Source of the DNA: Roseihalotalea indica
GTDB lineage: Bacteria > Bacteroidota > Bacteroidia > Cytophagales > Cyclobacteriaceae
Assembly (NCBI RefSeq): GCF_022458895.1
Contig: NZ_JAINFL010000016.1
Location: 62,001 to 126,000 of the forward strand
Length of the DNA: 64,000 bases
Direction of reading: 5' to 3'
Part shown: piece after piece, positions 56,902 through 63,995 of the stretch
Position numbering within the stretch: the first letter of the stretch is position 1
Layout of the letters: each line of letters starts with the position of its first letter
Notes under the pieces: generated by a model
Databases searched by the model: none
Told to the model about the DNA's origin: nothing
Seen by the model: only the letters and a program-made list of their open reading frames with translations
Translations under genes and position numbers: made by a program

Positions 56902-58287
56902 TTACGCCTCTACCATCTGCGGCTGGGGTAATGTACCCAGCGAGCGTTGGTTAAGCATGTTACGTAGCACTCTGACAACAATGGTTGGCTTGAATAGACT
57001 GGTGGGTGGTTCTATCATATTGATCACCTCAAAAAACGCTTTGCTTACTACTGCATCAGTATGTGTGGTGCGATGTACATGAGACATGTACGCATTGATA
57101 AAATCGGTGCCCAGTTGCTTCTTCCCGGTGGTTTGCGGAAAGCGAAAATCTTCTAATACTGAGGATTGCCAAGGTATATCAATCATCTTGGATATTCGTC
57201 GGAAATAGGGTTTGGCTATATTTGCAAGTTTTCCTTTTCGCTTCTGTAATAGATTATCCAACATATGAGCCTGTAGTATAGCGGAGGTCATACCTTGTCC
57301 ATAGAGTGGGTTAAAACTACAAACAGCATCTCCCAGCACTAAATACCCTTGTGGAAAACGGGTTAATTTCTCATAATGACGACGGAGACTATATGGATAC
57401 TTATACACCGAAAAATTGGAAAGAGGCTTATTTCTACTGATGATATTGTAGATATCCGGAGACGGCAAGCTCTTGGCGAAAGCCTCAAATCCCGCTTCAT
57501 CCTTGGGGGCATGTTCACCGTGCCAGCCCGAAAGCGATACAATCCAGCGATTACCCTCAACCGGGAAAGCACCACCGCCTCGTTGTTCTTTCGGAGCCTC
57601 CGGGGTAATAAAAAACCATTTGGAGGCATTGGGTTCTTCTGGGTTGCGCTCATAAATGCGGGTGGTATAGCCGGTCCCACAGCTCACCTTGGATTCTACA
57701 GGCTTACTGTATCCTAACTCCTTCAGCCATTTACCCGAACGGGAGCCTCGCCCTGATGCATCTATTACCAAGTCGCCCTGTAGGCTTATGGCAGTTTCTT
57801 TACTGTTTTTATTAGTCATTTGTACGCCTGTCACTTGTTGCTGGTGTTCATCGGTCAGCAGTTGATCTACCGAATAACCACTCAGTACTTCCAAATTCTC
57901 TGAACCCAGAACCCGCTGCCGAACCTGCCATTCCAAAAAGGGGCGGCTGGCAAAAACGAATTGCTTCCCTACTTCAAACGGCAGCCGGTAGTTGCCGTAG
58001 CAATTCCAGACCATAGATTGCCAGGCATCGCAAACAATACCACCCCCAGTTTTAATGCTATCTGTCAAATCGGGGAAATACTTTTGTAGGGTAATTAGCC
58101 CACTGGCCAGCAATGCGTGCAGGTGCTGCGTTTGGGGTTGCCCCTTTCTTGACTCCGGTTGGTTGAGAATAGGGTCCCGCTCTACCAGAAACACTTTTTC
58201 AAAGTGCTCGGACAGCACCCGTGCGGTTACCAATCCGGCCATACTCGCTCCTATTACAATGGCTGACTTGTTTTGCTGATTATCCAT
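56902..58287 (-). CDS. FAD-dependent monooxygenase (LasC-like epoxidase/hydroxylase)
   Basis: A 461-residue flavoprotein. The N-terminal Rossmann motif is AIVIGASMAGLVTARVLSEH with VFLVERDPI at the end of the second strand. RKGQPQTQHLHALLASGLI is typical of the LasC-like group of FAD monooxygenases in polyketide pathways. The second FAD motif is VLGDAVCSFNPLYGQGMTSA. It probably hydroxylates or epoxidises a small lipophilic molecule. It begins 10 bp after the truncated methyltransferase gene, so both are expressed from promoter 2 (59048-59160). No polyketide or terpene synthase is in the window, so its substrate is unknown. Confidence 0.85.
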   Translation of the reverse strand: MDNQQNKSAIVIGASMAGLVTARVLSEHFEKVFLVERDPILNQPESRKGQPQTQHLHALLASGLITLQKYFPDLTDSIKTGGGIVCDAWQSMVWNCYGNYRLPFEVGKQFVFASRPFLEWQVRQRVLGSENLEVLSGYSVDQLLTDEHQQQVTGVQMTNKNSKETAISLQGDLVIDASGRGSRSGKWLKELGYSKPVESKVSCGTGYTTRIYERNPEEPNASKWFFITPEAPKEQRGGGAFPVEGNRWIVSLSGWHGEHAPKDEAGFEAFAKSLPSPDIYNIISRNKPLSNFSVYKYPYSLRRHYEKLTRFPQGYLVLGDAVCSFNPLYGQGMTSAILQAHMLDNLLQKRKGKLANIAKPYFRRISKMIDIPWQSSVLEDFRFPQTTGKKQLGTDFINAYMSHVHRTTHTDAVVSKAFFEVINMIEPPTSLFKPTIVVRVLRNMLNQRSLGTLPQPQMVEA

Positions 58288-58297
58288 TGTGCTAGTA

Positions 58298-58918
58298 TTA
58301 AGAAGTTTGTTTATTGGGTATGACCGCTAGGTGCCCAACCTCATTGACTATAGCATGTAAGCCAGTGCGCTTAAGTACATCTGCTGCTTGCTGGCTCAAC
58401 CCTGACTGGTGAAATTCCTGAGACATAGCTCCTACCCGAACCCAGAGCTCCTGAGGATTGATAGTAGGATCAGGAATTCCATAATAACCCTGCTCATCGC
58501 GCGGACATATGCCATATTTCTTCCGCTGCCCATCGTTGAAGGTATGAAAGGTTTCCATAAACACTTTATCCTTTCGAAGAATACTAATGTATTTTAACAA
58601 CTGATTTGTCTGCCGGTCATCATCATAATTGGCAAACCAGGTGACAATTCCTATGGGGTTGATGCAATCCAGGCTAAAGGCAAATTCTTTGTTTACGAGC
58701 ACATCACCCTGTTTTTTGGACACGTTGTAATAGCACTCGGTAGAAGCGGCCCAGTTGCCTCCGATCAATACTACCCCCTCTTCTCGTGTAGTTTTGGCTA
58801 ACCATTTGAGAGCATTCTCGAAGAAGGAATCGTCAAAATAATAAAGCACGTTGAAGCACCGGATTACTCCTTTGAAGTATCGCTTATTTAGAGCGGCTAC
58901 AAATCTTTGAGTGTTCAT
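58298..58918 (-). CDS. methyltransferase-like protein lacking the N-terminal SAM-binding half
   Basis: A 206-residue protein. The segment GVIRCFNVLYYFDDSFFENA, followed by VLIGGNWAASTECYYNV, resembles the post-motif-IV and C-terminal half of CheR-like class I methyltransferases. The region that would bind SAM (motif I, GxGxG) should lie about 80-100 residues before it but is absent: an in-frame TAA is six bases upstream of the ATG at 58918. The C-terminal half (about 110-206) is intact-looking. It could be a decayed methyltransferase or a partner subunit. It has its own array promoter with a leader of about 120 nt and is followed by the FAD monooxygenase gene, which suggests it is still expressed. 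Confidence 0.55.
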   Translation of the reverse strand: MNTQRFVAALNKRYFKGVIRCFNVLYYFDDSFFENALKWLAKTTREEGVVLIGGNWAASTECYYNVSKKQGDVLVNKEFAFSLDCINPIGIVTWFANYDDDRQTNQLLKYISILRKDKVFMETFHTFNDGQRKKYGICPRDEQGYYGIPDPTINPQELWVRVGAMSQEFHQSGLSQQAADVLKRTGLHAIVNEVGHLAVIPNKQTS

Positions 58919-59047
58919 GTTTTATGGTTGATAGGGTTCTGATATATTGATTTGCTTCTTTTGGATTTTGACTTTCCGTACCGGCTGTTTTTGGCATTTA
59001 CTGCTGAACTGCTATTTTTTAGATTAACTGGTATCAATATTTACTAG

Positions 59048-59160
59048 CAAAGTTAGTGTGAAACACGGCCTGTGGGCTATCACAAACCCGGCGAATGAGA
59101 ATACATTTCCGACAAGCTGGTACGATCAAACTGACCGACTTGCAAATTTCCGACATACAT
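59048..59160 (-). promoter_or_regulatory. phased repeat promoter 2 (regulon array)
   Basis: Minus-strand promoter of the methyltransferase-fragment/monooxygenase pair. The -7 box TAACTTTG is at 59048-59055. The proximal repeat CGCCGGGTTTGTG lies 31 bp upstream (CCC at 59087), then TTGTCGGAAAT (CCGAC at 59109), a weaker off-phase copy (59135) and ATGTCGGAAAT (59150). The step from the second to the last is 41 bp, about two periods. Confidence 0.7.
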
Positions 59161-59236
59161 CATGAGGTATAAGTAGCGGCATGCCACTTTTCTCGCTCAT
59201 GCTGAGTGCAGGAGAAACTACGAGAAAAAGAATATC

Positions 59237-59262
59237 AAAAAAAGAGGCCCTTGGGGGCCTCT
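59237..59262 (-). terminator. intrinsic terminator
   Basis: AGAGGCCC (59243-59250), loop TTGG, GGGCCTCT (59255-59262). On the minus strand the stem is followed by seven T, a strong Rho-independent terminator; on the plus strand it is followed by CTTTTCTT, so it may work both ways. It lies about 90 bp after the stop of the small minus-strand ORF at 59351-59587 and supports transcription of that ORF. Confidence 0.85.
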
Positions 59263-59350
59263 CTTTTCTTCTACCTAAACACTATCTACTATTTGATGAT
59301 CTATTGGACGATCAGATCGTAACTTTCCGTTACAAATTAGTCCCAACTCT

Positions 59351-59587
59351 TCAGGTGCATCTAGCCGGGTTTAGCCATACATTATAAATTAATCCATGAT
59401 GGCAACTACCCGAGCTGGAGCCGCAGAGGCTCCTACAATCTTTAGTGGTAGCATGAACGCCTATGTTTTGGATGGTATCATCAGCCCAACCTATAAAGTC
59501 TTTTGAAAAAAATTTAAAGGGTAATCCTAAAATTCGAATTAGCCATTTTGCCTTTCGGTGTGGTTTATGTTTTATTTTCACCTTCAT
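59351..59587 (-). CDS. small Cys/Ser/Thr-rich peptide, RiPP-precursor-like
   Basis: A 78-residue peptide. The N-terminal half is strongly basic with a hydrophobic patch (KWLIRILGLPFKFF). The C-terminal part, from about residue 46, is rich in Thr, Ser and Cys (ATTKDCRSLCGSSSGSC; Cys at 51, 55, 62 and 77). Leader-plus-Cys/Ser-rich-core layout is that of a ribosomally made, modified peptide, but no modification enzyme is adjacent and I recognise no family. Support comes from the strong terminator 90 bp downstream. A MITE-like element ends 26 bp upstream of the ATG. The ORF may be read through from promoter 3 via the gene at 59834-60061. It may also be a chance frame. Confidence 0.4.
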   Translation of the reverse strand: MKVKIKHKPHRKAKWLIRILGLPFKFFSKDFIGWADDTIQNIGVHATTKDCRSLCGSSSGSCHHGLIYNVWLNPARCT

Positions 59588-59613
59588 AAACCAAGGGTCA
59601 TATTTATTAAAGG

Positions 59614-59734
59614 TTATTACGGTTTACTTGTTAAGCTCACGAAACTACGCTAACATATCTTTTTAAGATACTCAGAGTCCTCTCAAGTGACTCTGAGGAA
59701 AGCAAAATCTTGCCTAAAATATAAACCGTAATAA
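59614..59734. repeat. MITE-like inverted-repeat element, copy C
   Basis: A 121-bp divergent copy in the opposite orientation. The outer 13 bp of the terminal repeats are perfect (TTATTACGGTTTA at 59614-59626 and its complement at 59722-59734). The hairpin CTCAGAGTC...GACTCTGAG is at 59671-59697. Flanks read TTTATTAAAGG on the left and AAGTCTATTATA on the right, matching the right and left flanks of copies A and B in reverse. It separates two small minus-strand genes. Confidence 0.8.
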
Positions 59735-59833
59735 AGTCTATTATATTTAATAGATTTTGATAGATCGATAATTTTCATGTATTCCTTCTTAGTATCAACA
59801 TCTGGATATCCGCTTTGCCACTTTATAAGAGAG

Positions 59834-60061
59834 TCACCCCTCTTGGTATGTCATTATACTTGCCGCTGTTATTTTTTTCTTCCATTGAGCACTCAATGAG
59901 TCAGATCCTTTTTCAACTTCGGTTTGTTCAGGCTGATTATCATCGTCATGCCAAGGACTGTTAAAATCGAAGTCCATGCATAAGGTTTCATATATTATGA
60001 AACCTACATTTGCCAAAACGGATAATATACCTATAACTGATACAATGGCTACAATTTTCAT
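59834..60061 (-). CDS. small single-helix membrane protein
   Basis: A 75-residue protein of unknown family. Residues about 3-25 form one hydrophobic helix (IVAIVSVIGILSVLANVGFI), and the rest is polar and acidic (DFDFNSPWHDDDNQPEQTEV), ending with a short basic stretch. The ATG is unambiguous. It is downstream of promoter 3 with a leader of about 310 nt. The gene that follows on the same strand, after MITE copy C, is the RiPP-like ORF. Confidence 0.6.
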   Translation of the reverse strand: MKIVAIVSVIGILSVLANVGFIIYETLCMDFDFNSPWHDDDNQPEQTEVEKGSDSLSAQWKKKITAASIMTYQEG

Positions 60062-60223
60062 AAGCTTTGCTATTAGTTGTGTACTAAAGGGATCATGGAG
60101 TTTCTGGTTTAAATCAACTATTCAAATGCTATTACTTTTTAAATGGATTAACTATGGGCCTTAAAGGCATGAGTTTTTACATCAATCTTTACAGGACATT
60201 TTAATACATTGCGTTCCGGTTAA

Positions 60224-60249
60224 GAATAGCTAGATTTTGCTAGCTATTC
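60224..60249. other. hairpin in the long leader of the small membrane-protein gene
   Basis: GAATAGCTAG-ATTTTG-CTAGCTATTC, a perfect 10-bp stem with a 6-base loop. It lies in the 313-nt untranslated stretch between promoter 3 and the ATG at 60061. No strong T-run follows on either strand, so it is more likely an RNA structure or protein-binding palindrome than a terminator. Confidence 0.5.
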
Positions 60250-60380
60250 AAAGTATTTGTTAGCGGCATCTTAATAAAGCAACTGACATCATTCTACTTT
60301 TCTTAGCTGGCGGATAAGATTTCTCTTGAATATTTAGTATCAGAATGCCATTCAGGCAGCTACGATATTTTAGTATAATA

Positions 60381-60490
60381 CAAAGGTAATTAACTGGTAA
60401 GCATCATCAATACTACAAACCCGGCAAACTTGTTAAGATTTCCGACATCACAATTTACAATTCCGACCGCGCTATCAAATTTCCGGCATA
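60381..60490 (-). promoter_or_regulatory. phased repeat promoter 3 (regulon array)
   Basis: Minus-strand promoter of the gene at 60061. The -7 box TACCTTTG is at 60381-60388. The proximal repeat TTTGCCGGGTTTGTA lies 31 bp upstream (CCC at 60420). Further repeats have CCGGC/CCGAC starting at 60421, 60442, 60463 and 60483, giving steps of 21, 21 and 20 bp. This is the most complete of the three arrays. The remainder of the 583-bp gap contains only the hairpin at 60224-60249. Confidence 0.75.
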
Positions 60491-60644
60491 CTAAATCAAT
60501 ATTATCAGTTTACTTAAAAGTTGAGTAGGTGTTGTACTACAGTTTATGCAACCTACAGCAAAGAAGCTATAATGGCCATTGACCCCGGAGTAGGGTGGTT
60601 ATCTCTAAATTTCAGAGTAGTAAGATAAGGGCGTTTCGTATTAT

Positions 60645-61388
60645 TTACAGTCCTAGTTTTTGCATAACCATATCCTTCGATACGGTTTTCTTAGTCTGTA
60701 AACTATATTTTGAGGAATTAAAAGTTTTAGTAGCGAACTTGCTAATTTGATAGACGTAATTTTTCACCCCTACATATTGTATCAAATTATACCACATGCC
60801 AAATTCTTTAATCAATCCTTTGACCAAACCCAGCTTTTGGAATTTATAGGTATTTACAACTGAACTGGGAAGCCAATAAACTTTCTTATTACGATCAAGC
60901 ATCCATTGGTTGATCGCAATTTCTAACTGATAATTTTCTACCTCTTTTTTTAAAACTGCTTTCAGGTCGTTTGTTTTCAAAATTCTTTCTCCTGAAAACA
61001 GAATATCACCTCTGTCAAATTTAACAAACCAAGGGGCTTTCATCCTCCGAAGAATAATCATATCAGCCATATCATTTTTAATATGCTGGCAGGCTATTCG
61101 GAATTCTTTAATGTTGATCTGGCAAAGATCGGCATCGCATAAAAATACCCATTCGTTTTCTGTACTGGCGAGTCCTAGGCGTACTGCCGCAGATTTACCT
61201 ACATTTTGGGGTAATCTTAGTACTTCAATATCATAGTTTTCAGTAATCTTCTGAGCGGTAGTATCCGTTGAGCCATCGTCAATACAAATGATTTGATCAA
61301 TTTCTGGGATGGCAGTCATTTTTTCTAAAACCTTGAGAATTCTTCCTCCTTCATTAAAACAAGGTATCAACAGCGTTATTTTGGTCAT
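60645..61388 (-). CDS. glycosyltransferase family 2, dolichol-phosphate-mannose-synthase-like
   Basis: A 247-residue GT-A enzyme of the small, soluble GT2 type. MTKITLLIPCFNEGGRILKV opens the nucleotide-binding fold, followed by IICIDDGSTDTT, LPQNVGKSAAVRLGLAST and FLCDADL (DxD). The C-terminal region (about 150-247) is basic and amphipathic and lacks clear membrane helices. The pattern resembles polyprenyl-phosphate mannosyl/glucosyl transferases, but the acceptor is unknown. ATG 61388 is preferred to an in-frame ATG at 61409 because it starts directly at the first strand. It is a monocistronic unit between promoter 3 and the small-protein genes. Confidence 0.9.
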   Translation of the reverse strand: MTKITLLIPCFNEGGRILKVLEKMTAIPEIDQIICIDDGSTDTTAQKITENYDIEVLRLPQNVGKSAAVRLGLASTENEWVFLCDADLCQINIKEFRIACQHIKNDMADMIILRRMKAPWFVKFDRGDILFSGERILKTNDLKAVLKKEVENYQLEIAINQWMLDRNKKVYWLPSSVVNTYKFQKLGLVKGLIKEFGMWYNLIQYVGVKNYVYQISKFATKTFNSSKYSLQTKKTVSKDMVMQKLGL

Positions 61389-61494
61389 GTAGCGTGTATT
61401 AAAAGGCAAATCTTTAAACTAAAAAAATCTGCAAATAGTTATAACTTTTCTATTGACTATTTGCCGGGCTAAAAGGTTGCAGGTCGTTCTTGGA

Positions 61495-61725
61495 TCATGC
61501 TTCTTCCAGATAATTAAGATCCTTATCAAAAGTTTCGTCCAGGCTCCATAATGCAATCATATCTAGCAGAGAGTTGAATAGGCCTATTCCTAAAGCACTA
61601 TTAATCACTCCCCAGAAGATTCCACCGATTAACAAGCCCGCCATTTGCATATTCAACAAAAGAACCCCTTCTTCTAACAACTGAGCCGCGCTTAGGCCGA
61701 TAGACGATAAACCTGGGACCCTCAC
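61495..61725 (-). CDS. small hydrophobic membrane protein, coupled to preceding ORF
   Basis: A 76-residue protein with a GTG start overlapping the stop of the 52-residue ORF upstream (TTGTGAGG: TGA and GTG share bases). It is Leu/Ile/Gly-rich, with one or two membrane segments (LLLNMQMAGLLIGGIFWGVI, SALGIGLFNSLLDMIAL) and an acidic end (DETFDKDLNYLEEA). No family recognised. The stop/start overlap is the main evidence for translation. Confidence 0.5.
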   Translation of the reverse strand: MRVPGLSSIGLSAAQLLEEGVLLLNMQMAGLLIGGIFWGVINSALGIGLFNSLLDMIALWSLDETFDKDLNYLEEA

Positions 61726-61880
61726 AATACTGAGAAAAGATTGTACAGGCCAACCAGATAACCTAGGGCTGCTACTACAACGAGCATTCTTACCAATTCT
61801 CGAGTAAGTAAAGTTCCTTCCGAAGCAATAGAAGTATCTTTATCCGAAGAATAAACTTCTTCAAAAGGATGGTTTTCCAT
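61722..61880 (-). CDS. 52-residue single-helix membrane protein
   Basis: An ATG-started frame encoding an acidic, Ser/Thr-rich N-terminal part (MENHPFEEVYSSDKD) and one C-terminal membrane helix (MLVVVAALGYLVGLYNLF, about residues 32-49). The TGA overlaps the GTG start of the next small gene, indicating a two-gene unit. No family recognised. Orientation would place a short cytoplasmic tail before a single anchor. Confidence 0.55.
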   Translation of the reverse strand: MENHPFEEVYSSDKDTSIASEGTLLTRELVRMLVVVAALGYLVGLYNLFSVL

Positions 61881-62004
61881 GGATTAGCAGCTATGGGTAA
61901 TTGGTAGGCACACGCATCAATCGTACTCTGCTATTAGGCAGCATAGTAGTAGTTAGGGACGTTCATTTCCGATATCGTCCTACGATAGATGAGGTGATCA
62001 GGCC

Positions 62005-62181
62005 TTACTTAATTTCCTTCTTAACTTCATGTAATGCATCCTGAAAACTCGATAAGCCTTTTCGGAAACTTTGAAAAAGTTTTGGAATAGTTTTTACCCC
62101 AAAAAAAATATAAATAACAAAAAGGATAATGAATAGCTCCCAGCCACTGATATTATCCAACATGAAGAAATTGAATAGCAT
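62005..62181 (-). CDS. short TatA/TatB-like protein
   Basis: A 58-residue protein with the TatA layout: a short start, one helix with WELFIILFVIYIFFGVKTIP, then an amphipathic basic segment (KLFQSFRKGLSSFQDALHEV) and a Lys-rich end. The FG-x(4)-P motif after the helix matches TatA, and the alignment with the TatA at 26157-26363 covers the whole length. It lacks the usual longer tail. It may be an additional Tat pore subunit. ATG 62181 is the only start that gives the full helix; a second ATG in frame (Met7) is possible. Confidence 0.75.
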   Translation of the reverse strand: MLFNFFMLDNISGWELFIILFVIYIFFGVKTIPKLFQSFRKGLSSFQDALHEVKKEIK

Positions 62182-62509
62182 ATTCGTACAGGAAACTTAT
62201 CCCTGCTCTCTAGTTAATTAATTTCGAAATATCGGTATTTTATTGATATAAAAATACAGGCTGTAGCAAAGAATGTACAGTAGAAAAGGAGAAGGAAATG
62301 AACCGCTTCGTGCAAGTAATCATTAAGCTAAGATGTGCTTAATGTCTAAGGGAGAAAGTATCAATATACGAGAAGAAAAGAAACGGAATGTAAAATTTTC
62401 TCTGAAGAAGCTGCCGGTAAATAATTTCAACAGGTCCACCAGAATACCGAAGCGTGCCCTGCTAATAAGCACTTTCTTTAGATTATGCTAAAGAGATTAG
62501 ACAGTAAAA
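62182..62509. other. intergenic, no gene seen
   Basis: A 328-bp AT-rich stretch between the TatA-like gene and the 57-residue membrane protein. Only very short frames occur, one of 14 codons after an AAGGAG-like sequence near 62297. No convincing hairpin or repeat was found. Confidence 0.5.
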
Positions 62510-62683
62510 TTACAGATTCATTAAAGCAGTAACTCTAATCAAACTAAGTAGTCCTAGAACAGCAACTCCTGCAATTAGTATAATTACTATAAAAGTCACA
62601 TCCTTCGTGTTATAGCGAAATAGATCATCCTCATCACCCCCTCCGGTAAAGAGCAATAGTAAATCATTCAGTACCTGTCTCAT
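62510..62683 (-). CDS. 57-residue single-helix membrane protein
   Basis: An acidic N-terminal half (LFTGGGDEDDLFRYNTKD) precedes one membrane helix (VTFIVIILIAGVAVLGLLSLI, about residues 29-50) and a short end. The ATG overlaps the stop of the 32-residue ORF upstream by four bases (ATGA), a sign of coupled translation. No family recognised. Topology resembles the 52-residue protein at 61722-61880. Confidence 0.55.
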   Translation of the reverse strand: MRQVLNDLLLLFTGGGDEDDLFRYNTKDVTFIVIILIAGVAVLGLLSLIRVTALMNL

Positions 62684-62778
62684 ACTTTTCGTGTTCGCAA
62701 GTAGTAAGACTCTAATAACCAGTCAGTAACTTTGGCAAGTAATTGCTGATACCGCGAATTGTATGTTAGCTTTTTCAT
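62680..62778 (-). CDS. 32-residue basic leader-like ORF
   Basis: A short frame starting MKKLTYNSRYQQLLAKVTDW, basic and amphipathic, ending in TGA within the ATGA shared with the 57-residue membrane-protein gene. AAAGAGGTGCT lies just before the ATG. It could be a small protein or a leader that couples translation. A minus-strand terminator-like hairpin lies 18 bp upstream. Confidence 0.45.
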   Translation of the reverse strand: MKKLTYNSRYQQLLAKVTDWLLESYYLRTRKV

Positions 62779-62795
62779 AGCACCTCTTTGTTTAT

Positions 62796-62820
62796 AAAAA
62801 CCCCTCCGGTTAAGAAGGGG
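62796..62820 (-). terminator. terminator-like hairpin upstream of the small-protein genes
   Basis: On the minus strand CCCCT and AGGGG (62816-62820 and 62801-62805) form a 5-bp stem with a 10-base loop, followed by five T. It precedes the ORF at 62778, so it may end an upstream transcript or act as an attenuator in the leader. Confidence 0.55.
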
Positions 62821-63172
62821 CTATATAGTAAAATTACTTAATGAGACGGGGTGTCACTTGTGAAGTGCCGACTAGCGATGTGCCACAAATGGTGTGTCGT
62901 CTTCAAACTAAAGGTCGCTAACTTAAAATAAGATACCAATGGCTTAATGGTCAGAATCTTACTTATGTCAGAACTTGAGGAAATACTAATGATAAATATC
63001 CATAAATAAACTAAACAAGCTCTAAAAATTAAACTGTGCTTTTCATTAGTTATCTCCTTTTTGGCAACAGCCGCCCTAATCAGTCAAGCCCCACATATCG
63101 GCAAGAATATTTTTCTTATTTATGTGACCCAGCCCCCCGCTACCCGTCTTAAGCCCAATACCTCCATTACTG
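62821..63172. other. intergenic, no gene seen
   Basis: About 350 bp between the small minus-strand genes and the winged-helix-like gene on the plus strand. It is AT-rich after 62930 and has only a small palindrome (CACTTGTGAAGTG near 62852-62864). It should hold the divergent promoters, but none could be placed with confidence. Confidence 0.4.
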
Positions 63173-63427
63173 ATGATTATTTCAAAATACGAACGGTTGG
63201 TCTTAGAACACTTTTACAGACATCCTACTGAATCATTTTCAATTTCTGAAGTTTGCCAACACCTACAATTAATTCAAGCACCCGAGCTAATTATAGAACG
63301 ATATCTCATTGAACAAGGCCTTATATACGCCCGAATGAAGTTAGGACAGTTTTCGTTACGTTACAGCATTAGCGATTATGGTATTTATGCTTATCAACAA
63401 TGGTTTGAAAATGAGAAACAGGCTTAA
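63173..63427 (+). CDS. small winged-helix-like protein
   Basis: An 84-residue protein with the pattern helix-helix-turn-helix-wing: LVLEHFYRHPTESFSISEVC, then LIIERYLIEQGLIYARMKL and a strand pair (FSLRYSISDYGIYAY). This resembles small winged-helix DNA-binding proteins, but there is no clear family motif and no ligand domain. The ATG at 63173 is followed by a good coding pattern. The gene stands alone; function unknown. Confidence 0.55.
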   Translation: MIISKYERLVLEHFYRHPTESFSISEVCQHLQLIQAPELIIERYLIEQGLIYARMKLGQFSLRYSISDYGIYAYQQWFENEKQA

Positions 63428-63902
63428 TCATTCTAAGTAATTAGCAAAGCCCCTGGAAAAGACCTGCTATAATTAACCCCTCATAGTGTATCCTGGGTAG
63501 CGCAAAGAAAGTTTATACTAAAACAGAGATCGTTGTTCTTTTAACCAAACTTACCAAGGATAGTACCTTAATAGATAATTCAAAAATTTTGAGCCGATCT
63601 GTAAGAGCCAAGAATAGCCATTTTTAGATTTCTAAGCTTACTAATACTTACACCTTAATGCTCGCATGAAAAAGTTGTTTTTTCTTTAAATATTTAAGTC
63701 TTTTCTTAACAAAAGAAAAATCATTTCTGTCAGATCTCACATCTTTAGAGTAAGCATAATACAATGTTTATCCATTTTTTTATGATACCTCTAAAATAAG
63801 TATATCCTATTTTATACTTATTCCCTACCCTTTTTTTTCTCTTTTCTGTATAGACTTATAAGGAGGTGGTTCCAGTATTCTCACTTGTAAACAAGTTTTC
63901 TG
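63428..63902. other. AT-rich intergenic region
   Basis: About 475 bp without a convincing gene. Contents are long A/T runs, a weak inverted repeat (TTTTCTT-AAC-AAAAGAAAA near 63702-63720) and an AAGGAGGTGG sequence at 63860-63869, too far from the ATG at 63903 to be its ribosome-binding site. Confidence 0.4.
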
Positions 63903-63995
63903 ATGAAGACTATTTTATTGATTGAAAACAATCCTGCTGATGTATTCCTATTACCTGATTCTAATGGCGAGAACATCTTGAGATTAGCCACTTAA
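63903..63995 (+). pseudogene. response-regulator N-terminal fragment
   Basis: A 30-codon frame beginning MKTILLIENNPADVF, nearly the first strand and acidic pocket region of CheY-like receivers (usual form ILLIEDNPxDxxL), followed by ENILRLA, then TAA at 63993. The sequence is too short for a receiver, so it looks like a decayed or interrupted response regulator. Chance similarity is possible. The window ends five bases later. Confidence 0.35.

Noticed and set aside
59181..59387. 68-codon plus-strand frame
   Set aside because: Runs through a strong terminator hairpin and has no protein-like features.
61461..61469. TTGCCGGGC near the glycosyltransferase start
   Set aside because: Resembles the proximal repeat of the arrays, but it is single, on the opposite strand and has no TAnnTTTG box 31 bp away.
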